A DNA stretch of 32,762 bases from Bdellovibrionales bacterium. Its GTDB lineage: Bacteria; Bdellovibrionota; Bdellovibrionia; Bdellovibrionales; UBA1609. Both the position numbers and the translations under genes were made by a program. The stretch lies in assembly GCA_022842925.1 (NCBI GenBank), contig JALHOQ010000013.1, forward strand, positions 1 through 32,762, in the 5' to 3' direction. Positions 1 to 6,926 of the stretch are shown here, piece by piece (position 1 is the first letter of the stretch; each line of letters begins with the position of its first letter). The notes beneath the pieces are model-generated. The model ran no database searches and was not told the origin of the DNA. It saw only the letters and a program-made list of their open reading frames with translations.

Positions 1-2
1 TG

Positions 3-152
3 CGCTTTGTCGCGATCTGTTTAGCTTTTCTGTCGCTTGGCGCAAGCCTAGTCGGTTATGTCGTGCTCTACTTTGTGCTCGATCAGAAATCCGAGCCCAA
101 AAAAATTCAGAGTTCCGACAACAAACCCGTCACGCCCCCGGTGACCACATAA
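3..152 (+). CDS. C-terminal end of a membrane protein (partial)
   Basis: The window opens inside an open frame (frame 3) that stops with TAA. The 49 visible residues contain one clear hydrophobic segment (about residues 3-26, through GYVVLYFVL), followed by a short polar tail rich in Lys, Ser and Pro that ends in PPVTT. This looks like the last transmembrane helix and short tail of a protein whose start lies upstream of the window. The frame is not in the ORF track because it has no start here. Its last 46 bases overlap the 3' end of the convergent rhodanese gene, a pattern seen at other convergent pairs in this window. No family can be assigned from this fragment, and a chance open frame cannot be excluded. 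Confidence 0.45.
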   Translation, partial: RFVAICLAFLSLGASLVGYVVLYFVLDQKSEPKKIQSSDNKPVTPPVTT

Positions 153-418
153 ATATTCGTATAGCCCGCGGCTTCGAGTTCGCGGGCGATTTCGGCCGAA
201 GTGCCACCATCCTGGCAAAGCAATAGGATCGGATACTCCAGCGGCGTATTTTGCGCCTTCAGATGCCCGGCCAATTCAGGAGCCTCCATCGCCGTCGCGC
301 GACTCAGGTACTGATCGAGATTTGGCGCAATCGGTCTTTTTTCAGTACGCAAATCAAAAAAGAAAAACTGACTGGGACTGAGAAAGAGATTCTCCAGCTG
401 AAAAAGGCCGATCTCCAT
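107..418 (-). CDS. Rhodanese-like domain protein
   Basis: A 103-residue single-domain rhodanese-fold protein. Visible features are FFFFDLRT near residues 18-25 (the strand holding the conserved Asp) and the active-site-loop region LLLCQDGGTS with a candidate catalytic Cys at about residue 68. After it comes AREL..AGYTNIYVVTGGV, typical of the rhodanese C-terminal strand and the W/GG turn. Small proteins of this family carry a persulfide on the Cys or serve as sulfur/redox carriers; the actual substrate is unknown. The ATG overlaps the stop of the upstream MFS gene by one base (TAATG on the minus strand), so translation is probably coupled. The gene overlaps the convergent partial gene at its 3' end. 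There is no signal peptide, so it is probably cytoplasmic. Confidence 0.8.
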   Translation of the reverse strand: MEIGLFQLENLFLSPSQFFFFDLRTEKRPIAPNLDQYLSRATAMEAPELAGHLKAQNTPLEYPILLLCQDGGTSAEIARELEAAGYTNIYVVTGGVTGLLSEL

Positions 419-1593
419 TAACGTTTTCCTCCCTCAGGGAGGCGGCTATAGTGCCGAAGCGTGATCAAAGCCGCGACCAAAACGAGAGTTCCGGCGTTGG
501 CGAAGGGCGCGCTGGAATTGATTTGATAGAGGTAGCCGCCGATGGCCGGCCCGATGATCCGGGCGACCGCTGAAAGACTTTGTGAAACACCGAGGTTGTT
601 GCCTTGCACAGTATCGCCGCTCAGGAGACTCACGCTGCCATTCAGTGACGGCGTTGCGAAACCGTTGCCGAATCCTAGCAAAGTCACGGCCACGGCCATA
701 AGCGGAATCGTATCCGCCACGCTCATTAAGTAAAACGCGGCGGCCGTGAGTGCCAGACCGACGTAGAGCAGTTTGCGCTCGCCGAACTTAGGCATCCATT
801 TTCGGATCAAATAGCCCTGCGTGAATACCAAGATCAAACCGATATAGGCAAAACCCCAACTGGCCTCGGCCAGGGTCCACTGGAATTTGTCCTGCACATA
901 GAGGAACAGCGAGGCCTCGATCAACGCCATGGCGAGGGTGTTGATAAAAATCAGGAAAATCACCGTGCCGAGTACGGGTGTACCGAGAGCTCCGAAGATT
1001 TTTTTAAATCGCGACTTTTTCTCGGACGCGGACTCCTTGCGCTTAAGCGACTCCGGAAGATAGCGAATCGCGAGAAGGAAGTTCACGAAGCAGACCGCCG
1101 CCGCGACGAACGCCGGACTCGACGGATTGTCCATCACATGGGCCGAAATCCCACCAATAAAAGGACCGAGCAGAAAGCCCAGGCCGAAGGCGGCGCCGAT
1201 CAATCCCATTCCCTTGCTGCGATCCTTAGATTCGGTAATGTCCGCAATGTAAGCCATGGCGGTTGAAATATTCCCGCCGAATAAGCCTGCAAATCCGCGC
1301 GCGATCATTAAGCCGGTCAGTTCGGCCGAAAGACCAAATCCGGCATGGGCGACGGCGGAACCGAAAAGACTCACCAGAATAATCGGACGACGGCCGTAGC
1401 GATCACTGAGCTGTCCCCAAATCGGCGCGAAAATAAACTGCATGAGCGAATACACACTCATCAACAAGCCGACTTGCAGCGGGCTGGCGCCATATACTTT
1501 GGCCAGATAGGGATTGAGCGGGATAATGATACCGAAGCCCACTAAATCCATGAAGACAGTTAAAAAAATAATGGCGAGACGCTTGTCTTTCAC
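418..1593 (-). CDS. MFS transporter, DHA1/TetA-like
   Basis: A 391-residue major facilitator superfamily protein with about 12 hydrophobic segments. The hallmark motif A lies between TM2 and TM3 as GQLSDRYGRRP (about residues 60-70). A Gly/Pro-rich motif C-like stretch (FGLGFLLGPFIGG) marks TM5, as in drug:H+ antiporters of the TetA/DHA1 group. The likely role is proton-driven export of a small molecule; the substrate cannot be read from sequence. The track start is a GTG at 1593 with no good Shine-Dalgarno sequence. Only 29 bases separate it from the divergent outer-membrane protein start, so the promoters must overlap the coding regions. Its stop overlaps the rhodanese ATG. A rhodanese partner could hint at sulfur or thiol-linked cargo, but this is only contextual. 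Confidence 0.85.
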   Translation of the reverse strand: MKDKRLAIIFLTVFMDLVGFGIIIPLNPYLAKVYGASPLQVGLLMSVYSLMQFIFAPIWGQLSDRYGRRPIILVSLFGSAVAHAGFGLSAELTGLMIARGFAGLFGGNISTAMAYIADITESKDRSKGMGLIGAAFGLGFLLGPFIGGISAHVMDNPSSPAFVAAAVCFVNFLLAIRYLPESLKRKESASEKKSRFKKIFGALGTPVLGTVIFLIFINTLAMALIEASLFLYVQDKFQWTLAEASWGFAYIGLILVFTQGYLIRKWMPKFGERKLLYVGLALTAAAFYLMSVADTIPLMAVAVTLLGFGNGFATPSLNGSVSLLSGDTVQGNNLGVSQSLSAVARIIGPAIGGYLYQINSSAPFANAGTLVLVAALITLRHYSRLPEGGKR

Positions 1594-1622
1594 AAGCCAA
1601 CCATTAACACTTAAAGTCTCAA

Positions 1623-2813
1623 ATGCTCACTCTTTTTTTGCTTCTCATCACCATGGGATTCAGCGCCGCGGCCGAAGTTCCACAGGCTCCAGACGGATTG
1701 GATTTCCGCGTCGATGCCAACCTGACCTATTTTTCGTCGCAAACCAATTACCTGCCCGGCGGGGGAAGCAGCCAAGATCTGCGTAACGGCGGTTACTTCA
1801 CTGATATCATTGGCCGCCTGCAGTACACTCAGGATTTGAGTAAGTCGCAACGGGTGTATGGCGGATTCACCTACAGCCAAACCGAAAGCTATGACGGAAC
1901 CAACACGCGCACCAATAACGGTTTCAACGAGATTTTAACTGGTGGGCAAATGTGGTTCCGCATGGGTTCCTATAACTTGGTCGCAGCGGGCGATCTCGTG
2001 TATCCGCTTTACCGCGTGAGCCGCGACGCCGACGATGTTCCGCTGGGCGAAGGCGCTATGAAGATCCGCGCCGGCGCGTGGTTTATTTACCCCATGGGCA
2101 AACTGAGCCCTTTCGTAAATATGGCCTACGAATATCGCGACGAGGGCCGCTCGCACGCCATTCCCTACTCAGTCGGCGCCTACTACAAGTTCGGTCGCTC
2201 GTTTTGGGTTCAGGGTGAGTATCGCGGTTTCGAAAAGTTGTTCGACAACGCCGACACAGAGAACCGCACCAACCGCGATCAGTTTTTACAGCGCGTGAGC
2301 GGTGGAAGTTATAGATATTTCGCGCTCAATCCGGCGATGAGTGAGCTCGCGGCATCGACCGGATACTCATTTGGCACGATCACGGTCTATGGTGAAGCGG
2401 CCTATATGGTGAACGGCGCCAATGTAGCCGATGGCATGACCTTTATGGCGGGCTTAGCTTATGTGCCCGGCGGACGCATCTCTGGATCCGGCACTGCGGA
2501 GGAGGAAGACGAAGAGACGTACAATCCCAATCGACGTTCGCGCCGGATGGAGCCGATTGAAGAACGACTTCCTCCCGATGACGACGGCTTTATGGCCGAA
2601 CCCGATCCGCGGGTTCCTCCTGAGCCCGCCGCGGCCCCGGCCGAGAATTCGGGCCGCAGCAGCGGCGACGTCCAACTGCAAATGCGCCGCGCTTCACCCA
2701 AGGCGAAGCCCGCGCCGAAACCCAAGCCCAAAGCGAAGCCCAAGCCTAAGAGCAAAAAGGACAAGATCGATAAAATGCTGCGGAATACGGAGAAAACGCT
2801 GCAGGATCTGTGA
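1623..2813 (+). CDS. Predicted outer-membrane beta-barrel protein with basic Pro/Lys tail
   Basis: A 396-residue protein of no family I can name. The N-terminus MLTLFLLLITMGFSAAAE is a short signal peptide, probably cleaved after the Ala run near residue 17. The ATG at 1623 is the only possible start, because an in-frame TAA lies five codons upstream. Residues 25-285 alternate polar and aromatic/hydrophobic residues with many Tyr, Phe and Gly (GGFTYSQTESY, FVNMAYEYRDEG, SVGAYYKFG, TVYGEAAYMVNG), which is typical of an outer-membrane barrel. From about residue 288 the composition changes. First comes an acidic patch (EEEDEE), then an Arg/Pro-rich linker, then a Lys-Pro-Ala repeat (KPAPKPKPKAKPKPKSKK) and a short charged end. 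The tail would face the periplasm if the barrel folds normally. Function unknown. Confidence 0.75.
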   Translation: MLTLFLLLITMGFSAAAEVPQAPDGLDFRVDANLTYFSSQTNYLPGGGSSQDLRNGGYFTDIIGRLQYTQDLSKSQRVYGGFTYSQTESYDGTNTRTNNGFNEILTGGQMWFRMGSYNLVAAGDLVYPLYRVSRDADDVPLGEGAMKIRAGAWFIYPMGKLSPFVNMAYEYRDEGRSHAIPYSVGAYYKFGRSFWVQGEYRGFEKLFDNADTENRTNRDQFLQRVSGGSYRYFALNPAMSELAASTGYSFGTITVYGEAAYMVNGANVADGMTFMAGLAYVPGGRISGSGTAEEEDEETYNPNRRSRRMEPIEERLPPDDDGFMAEPDPRVPPEPAAAPAENSGRSSGDVQLQMRRASPKAKPAPKPKPKAKPKPKSKKDKIDKMLRNTEKTLQDL

Positions 2814-2840
2814 GCTGACTCGGCCCGGGCCGAGTCGGCT
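2813..2840. terminator. 28-base near-perfect palindrome between convergent genes
   Basis: The sequence contains a perfect 20-base palindrome, GACTCGGCCCGGGCCGAGTC (2817-2836). It extends to 28 bases with one T-G wobble. It starts on the last base of the barrel-protein stop codon and lies 12 bases from the end of divIVA. No T-run follows on either strand, so it is not a textbook intrinsic terminator. The position suggests a bidirectional 3'-end or processing hairpin. Confidence 0.55.
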
Positions 2841-2851
2841 AGCTCGGCGCT

Positions 2852-3424
2852 TTACAAATCCGCCATTTTCTTTTGGATCGACTCGGCGATTCGCGCCTTG
2901 AGCGCGCTCTCGTCTGTGAGTGCGGCCGACTCGCGAATTTCGGCATGAAGCTTCGCTTCGATTGTTGGGTTGGGCATAATCTTCGCGCCCTGATCGATCA
3001 TCTGCAGGTGGCTTTGGATAATCGCCTTGAGGTTGTTTTCGAACTGCATGCGAACTTTTTTAAGCTCGGTGATCTCGTTGTAAATGCGCTTGAGTGAATC
3101 GCGGGCTTCGCGCACGATGACGTCGGCCTTTTGACTGGCGTCATTTATGATCAGCTTCGCTTCGCGCTCGGCATCCACGTGCATTTTCTCGCTCATTCGG
3201 GTGGCGGTGGTGATGGTGGATTTGAGCAGCTCATCGCGCTCGCGGTACTCGACGACGGCCATTTCTTTCTCGCGCAGATTTTCTTTGAGAGAGTTTCGCT
3301 CCTTAATCAGAGCTTCCATCTCTTCAGCCACGAGGCGCATAAAGTCCATAACCTCTTCCGGGTCGAGACCCATCATTTTGCGGCCGAACGATTTATGAGC
3401 AATGTCGATTGGAGCGATGCGCAT
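2852..3424 (-). CDS. divIVA: DivIVA-domain cell polarity/division protein
   Basis: A 190-residue protein starting MRIAPIDIAHKSFGRKMMGLDPEEVMDFMRLV. This matches the DivIVA N-terminal membrane-curvature domain pattern (IxxKxFxxxxxGxxxxEVxxFL), followed by a long charged coiled coil (about residues 30-150). DivIVA proteins bind negatively curved membrane at poles and septa and recruit division or wall-growth partners. They are common in Gram-positives and unusual in Gram-negatives, but are known in Bdellovibrio, where DivIVA affects cell shape. The start is supported by AGGGGG seven bases upstream of the ATG. It is the last gene of a minus-strand run maf-yggS-proC-divIVA, separated from proC by 117 bases that carry a strong inverted repeat. 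In many bacteria yggS and divIVA are also neighbours. Confidence 0.88.
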   Translation of the reverse strand: MRIAPIDIAHKSFGRKMMGLDPEEVMDFMRLVAEEMEALIKERNSLKENLREKEMAVVEYRERDELLKSTITTATRMSEKMHVDAEREAKLIINDASQKADVIVREARDSLKRIYNEITELKKVRMQFENNLKAIIQSHLQMIDQGAKIMPNPTIEAKLHAEIRESAALTDESALKARIAESIQKKMADL

Positions 3425-3486
3425 AACTACCCCCTGCCTAATAGCTTAAAGGCTCAGCGCGCAATTTTGCAATATGTCATTCTGAA

Positions 3487-3537
3487 GTACGCCGTTCCTT
3501 TTCACGACTCTGCGAGTCGCGAAAGGGAACGGCGTAC
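3487..3537. repeat. 51-base hairpin-forming inverted repeat (REP-like)
   Basis: Outer arms GTACGCCGTTCC and GGAACGGCGTAC are perfect 12-base inverted repeats. Inside them the pairing continues through TTTTC/GAAAG (one T-G wobble) and, after one mismatch, CGACTC/GAGTCG around a TGC loop. The whole element folds into about 24 base pairs. It begins five bases after the proC stop and has no T-run on the minus strand, so it looks more like a REP/MITE-like intergenic element or an mRNA 3'-end stabiliser than a classic terminator. No second copy is visible in this window. Confidence 0.7.
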
Positions 3538-3541
3538 CTAA

Positions 3542-4354
3542 CTACTCCTGAGCAAGCTCACGGTCGCGAAGGGCGGACTTCTCGAACGAGTAACGAAGTA
3601 GGCGCTCGATTTCGAGTTCGCGCATGGAAGCGAGCCCGGCCGCCGTGATCCCTTTTTTGCTGGTGACCCGGCTTTGCAGCTCTTCTAAAGATTGCGTGCC
3701 CGAGCGCAGCGCCAACTCCGATGCACCTAAGAAGGTGTGAATCGTCAGCTGCTGCGCGGTTTCGGGATCGAGTCCGTGCTCCTCGAGCCATTCCTGCCAG
3801 TAAATCATCAGCTCATAAACGAAGCCGACCCCGGCCGAAGATGCCACCGAAAACGCCTCAAAGGCATCGCCCTCATCCAACTTTATGGTAAAGCCCAGCG
3901 GCTTGAACATCCGATCCATAAACGAATCGGCGCGAAGGCTATCGCCCAAGGTGCAGTACGCGAAGCTACCTTTCATAACCTTGGCCGGCGTGTTGGCCAT
4001 CAATCGCACTAGGTTTCGGCATTGGGGCAGAAGTTTTTTAAGTTTACGCAGCTTAACCCCAGCCGCGAGACTGATCACGAGTTGGTCTTCGGTGAATGCG
4101 GACGAAATATTCTCGACCGCCGTTTCCAAATCCTGGGGTTTTACCGCCAGAATGACGACGTCGGATTTTTCAACCACGCCCTCATTGGTTGAGCACACCT
4201 GCACCTTGAACTGCTCTTCAAGCCGTTGCAGTTTGCCGGGCGTCCGATTACTTACGAAAATTTCGTCGGGCTTGGCCAAACCCTTGCCCAGCCAGCCTTC
4301 CACGATGGCGTGGGCCATGTTCCCGGCGCCAATAAATCCCACCGATTCTTTCAT
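3542..4354 (-). CDS. proC: Pyrroline-5-carboxylate reductase
   Basis: A 270-residue enzyme that reduces pyrroline-5-carboxylate to proline with NAD(P)H in the cytoplasm. The N-terminal Rossmann motif is GFIGAGNMAHAIVEG (about residues 6-20). DVVILAVKPQDLE is the classic second motif, and the family signature appears near the C-terminus as VTSKKGITAAGL (usual form VTSPGGTTIAGL). Length is normal for the family. The ATG is preceded by AAAGGTG at good spacing and lies 10 bases after the yggS stop, so the two are surely cotranscribed. yggS-proC adjacency is widespread in bacteria, and YggS is linked to PLP and proline/amino-acid homeostasis. Nothing looks damaged. Confidence 0.93.
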   Translation of the reverse strand: MKESVGFIGAGNMAHAIVEGWLGKGLAKPDEIFVSNRTPGKLQRLEEQFKVQVCSTNEGVVEKSDVVILAVKPQDLETAVENISSAFTEDQLVISLAAGVKLRKLKKLLPQCRNLVRLMANTPAKVMKGSFAYCTLGDSLRADSFMDRMFKPLGFTIKLDEGDAFEAFSVASSAGVGFVYELMIYWQEWLEEHGLDPETAQQLTIHTFLGASELALRSGTQSLEELQSRVTSKKGITAAGLASMRELEIERLLRYSFEKSALRDRELAQE

Positions 4355-4364
4355 AATTCACCTT

Positions 4365-5069
4365 TCACTCGCGCGGCCCGAATACATCCGAGCCGACTCG
4401 AATCCAAGTCGCGCCTTCTTCAACCGCGACCGCAAAATCCTGGCTCGTACCCATCGACAGCTGATCCAGTGGATGCACGGCTTTGAGCGGCGCGGGCAGC
4501 GCGGCTCTCAGCTCCCACAACAACCGACGGGCGCGATGGAAATAGGGACGCACGGCCTCCGGATTCTCCGTCTGCGGCGGCATCACCATTAAACCCTGAA
4601 GTCGTAAGTTTTTAAAGCCTACTGTTTTCTCCACAAGGTCGCGCAGCTCTGCTTCCGAAGCGCCGCCCTTGCTGGTCTCCTCGGCCACATTAAACTGAGC
4701 AAAAACTTTTTGCGGCCGCTCTGTCGATAGGGTATCGAAAGCGGCTGCGATTTCGATCCGATCAATCGAGTGAATGTAGGCGAACTTTCCCACCAGCATT
4801 TTCACTTTGTTCGACTGGATGCGGCCGATAAAGTGCCACGCGACCGGCATGTTCTCCAATTGCTCCAATTTCGTAACTGCTTCTTGCGCATAATTTTCGG
4901 CAAAGTCAGTTTGGCCGGCATCAAAAGCCGCGCGAATTTTCGCGATATCCTGACCTTTGGAAACGGCCAGCAGGCGCGCCGATCCGGGTGCACGGCCAGC
5001 GCGAACTTCACTTTGCAAAATTCTCTGCTTAACTTTTTCGAGGCGGCTGCCTACGGATGTGCCATCCAT
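4365..5069 (-). CDS. yggS: YggS-family PLP homeostasis protein
   Basis: A 234-residue protein of the YggS/PLPBP family, which binds pyridoxal 5'-phosphate on a TIM-barrel fold and buffers the cellular PLP pool without a known catalytic activity. Family marks are LLAVSKGQ with the PLP lysine at residue 38, DFAENYAQE, WHFIGRIQSNK, GLMVMPPQ, LSMGTSQDF (usually LSMGMS.D) and the C-terminal phosphate-binding IRVGSDVFGPR. The track ORF starts at 5180, but its first 37 residues are not family-like and lie inside maf. The ATG at 5069 gives the normal length and has a GAAGAAA stretch just upstream. With this start it overlaps the maf 3' end by 41 bases. Confidence 0.9.
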   Translation of the reverse strand: MDGTSVGSRLEKVKQRILQSEVRAGRAPGSARLLAVSKGQDIAKIRAAFDAGQTDFAENYAQEAVTKLEQLENMPVAWHFIGRIQSNKVKMLVGKFAYIHSIDRIEIAAAFDTLSTERPQKVFAQFNVAEETSKGGASEAELRDLVEKTVGFKNLRLQGLMVMPPQTENPEAVRPYFHRARRLLWELRAALPAPLKAVHPLDQLSMGTSQDFAVAVEEGATWIRVGSDVFGPRE

Positions 5070-5640
5070 TTTCTTCGAGAACTCTTTCCAACCGTTCCAG
5101 CGGTAAGCCGACGACATTACTCCAAGACCCCGTGGTAGAGGACACAAATTTGCCGGCCCGGCCTTGGATGCCGTATCCACCGGCCTTGTCCATGGGCTCG
5201 CCAGTGGCCACGTACTCCTGGATCTCGTCTTCGGTCAGCGAACGAAACTCGACCTCAGTCTGCTCATAGCCCTGCCAGAACTTGCCTGAATGCGACTCCA
5301 CCAGTGCCATTCCGGTAATAACGCGATGCGCACGACCCGACAAAAGTCGCAAAAATGCCAGCGCCTCCTCGACCGAAGTCGGCTTGCCTAAGATTTGATC
5401 ACCCAGGGCCACGATCGTATCGGCCGCGAGGATTAAATAGCCTTGTGATTTCAGATCTTTATTCTGGTCCAGACAGGCCTGCGCCTTCTGTGTCGCAAGA
5501 TGAGACGCGTTCTCCTCCGGATTCAAATTTTCTTCAATATTTTCCGATAGTTTTACTGGAGAGACAGTGAATTCATACCCGGCTTCAAACAACAGTTCAC
5601 GGCGGCGTGGGGATTGGCTGGCAAGGACAAGATTTAACAT
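5029..5640 (-). CDS. maf: Maf/YhdE-family nucleoside triphosphate pyrophosphatase
   Basis: A 203-residue Maf-family protein. Maf enzymes hydrolyse non-canonical or surplus nucleoside triphosphates to monophosphates and have been linked to septum formation. Signature motifs are LVLASQSPRRRELL at the N-terminus (substrate phosphate loop), LILAADTIVALGDQILGKP (metal-site Asp) and EPMDKAGGYGIQG near residue 150. The last form is typical of the dTTP/UTP-directed YhdE subgroup. It is the first gene of the minus-strand run maf-yggS-proC-divIVA. The start lies 36 bases from the divergent tadC-like gene, so the intergenic space must hold both promoters or share them with coding sequence. Confidence 0.93.
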   Translation of the reverse strand: MLNLVLASQSPRRRELLFEAGYEFTVSPVKLSENIEENLNPEENASHLATQKAQACLDQNKDLKSQGYLILAADTIVALGDQILGKPTSVEEALAFLRLLSGRAHRVITGMALVESHSGKFWQGYEQTEVEFRSLTEDEIQEYVATGEPMDKAGGYGIQGRAGKFVSSTTGSWSNVVGLPLERLERVLEENGWHIRRQPPRKS

Positions 5641-5676
5641 CTCTCCATGTAATGCGAACCGAAAGGTTTCTAGTCA

Positions 5677-6582
5677 ATGCTGAGTTTTGAATTTTTCATA
5701 CTTATCTCGGGTTTAGCTCTCGCCGCCCTCAGCGTTTATCTTTTTGCGAGCGCGATCTTCACCAATAACTCCGATGCGGAAGCGTTAGCCTGGGCGTCGG
5801 GTGACGAACCCATCCGGTCGAAGAGCGGCTTGATTAACTTTTCGCGACCGCTGGTTCACAACTTCACGCTGCAGCATGCGCAAAGGATCAAACGCAAAGC
5901 CTATCGCGAAAAAGTTCGCCGCACTCTCCTGACGGCCGGACTCAGCCGAGAGTTGAACGAAGACGAGTTTATTGGCCTTAAAATTCTATGGGGAATTTTT
6001 CTTCCCATCATGCTCGTGATTATGAATTTCGCCTTGCAGCTCGGCATGCCCTTATGGTTCGCGCCGTTCCTCGGACTGATTGGCTGGAATTTTCCCGACT
6101 TCTACGCCACCAATGCGCGCAAGCAACGTTACGTCGCCGTCGTAATGGATCTGCCGTTCTTTATCGACCTGATGGCGCTGAGTACGGAAGCAGGCCTGGA
6201 TTTAATGGGTGCGATTCAACGCATCGTCGACAAGGCCGATGACAGCGTCTTGGCCGAGGAGTTCCGGTTGGTCCTCAAGGACATCAAACTTGGCAGCTCC
6301 CGTCGTGAGGCTTTGGGCCGCCTCGCGGACCGCCTCGACATTCCCGAGATCACGAGCTTCTCCGCCGTTGTGCGTGATGCCGAAGACTCCGGAGCCAGCA
6401 TCGCCGGCGTGCTGAAAGATCAGTCGATCCAGATGCGTCTCGAGCGTTTTGTTCGGGCGGAAAAAGCGGGAGCGCGCGCCTCGCAACTGATGCTCTTCCC
6501 GCTCATGTTTTTGATTCTTCCCGCTGTGTTCACGATGGTGTTCTCGCCGGTGGTTTTACAATTCTTCTACGGGGGCAAATAG
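5677..6582 (+). CDS. tadC: Tad pilus / type II secretion F-domain membrane protein (TadC-like)
   Basis: A 301-residue inner-membrane protein with a T2SF domain (about residues 158-290). The marks are DLPFFIDLMALSTEAGLDLMGAIQRI, then the charged cytoplasmic helix bundle with LADRLDIPEITSFSAVVRDAEDSG.SIAGVLKDQS, and a final hydrophobic hairpin (LMLFPLMFLILPAVFTMVFSPVVL). The N-terminus has one TM segment (5-27) and a second hydrophobic region at 102-143. TadB/TadC are the paired platform proteins of Flp/Tad pili, working with the ATPase TadA; the length and ending favour TadC. No tadA, tadB, flp or secretin gene is present in this window. It heads a plus-strand operon and its stop overlaps the DUF192 start (TAGTG). 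An AAAGG sequence lies ten bases upstream of the ATG. Confidence 0.82.
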   Translation: MLSFEFFILISGLALAALSVYLFASAIFTNNSDAEALAWASGDEPIRSKSGLINFSRPLVHNFTLQHAQRIKRKAYREKVRRTLLTAGLSRELNEDEFIGLKILWGIFLPIMLVIMNFALQLGMPLWFAPFLGLIGWNFPDFYATNARKQRYVAVVMDLPFFIDLMALSTEAGLDLMGAIQRIVDKADDSVLAEEFRLVLKDIKLGSSRREALGRLADRLDIPEITSFSAVVRDAEDSGASIAGVLKDQSIQMRLERFVRAEKAGARASQLMLFPLMFLILPAVFTMVFSPVVLQFFYGGK

Positions 6583-6926
6583 TGAAGCTCCTCGACGCAC
6601 GCACCAACCAGACTCTCGTGCCCCGGCTCGAAGTGGCAAAGTCGGCGTGGGCCTGCATGCGCGGTCTTCTGGGTCGCGAAAATCTCGACGCCGACGAAGG
6701 CCTGTGGATCACACAGCGTGGAAGCATTCACACTTTTTTTATGAAATTCCCGATCGACGTGGTTTTTGTCGATCGCGAACTGACCGTAACCAAAACCGTC
6801 GCGCAAGTCGAACCGGGCCGGTTCGTATGGCGCGGATGGAAATCGTATAGCGTGATCGAACTCCAGGCCGGGTTCTTGGAGCGCCATCCGATTCGCGTGG
6901 GTGACAAGCTGCATGTGGATTCTTAG
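6582..6926 (+). CDS. DUF192-family protein
   Basis: A 114-residue small protein matching the DUF192 pattern: a leading VAKSAWACMRGLLGRENL segment, then GLWITQRGSIHTFFMKFPIDVVFVDRELTV and a closing VIELQAGFLERHPIRVGDKL. DUF192 proteins are widespread small beta-rich proteins of unknown function, often exported or near secretion and envelope genes. This copy has no obvious signal peptide. It begins with GTG overlapping the tadC-like stop by one base, and the following FHA gene starts inside its last 14 bases. It is therefore locked into the operon translationally. A role in Tad assembly or in processing an exported product is only a contextual guess. Confidence 0.85.
   Translation: MKLLDARTNQTLVPRLEVAKSAWACMRGLLGRENLDADEGLWITQRGSIHTFFMKFPIDVVFVDRELTVTKTVAQVEPGRFVWRGWKSYSVIELQAGFLERHPIRVGDKLHVDS

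Noticed and set aside
4365-5180. Longer yggS start at 5180
   Set aside because: The extra 37 residues are not family-like and lie in maf. ATG 5069 gives the normal length.
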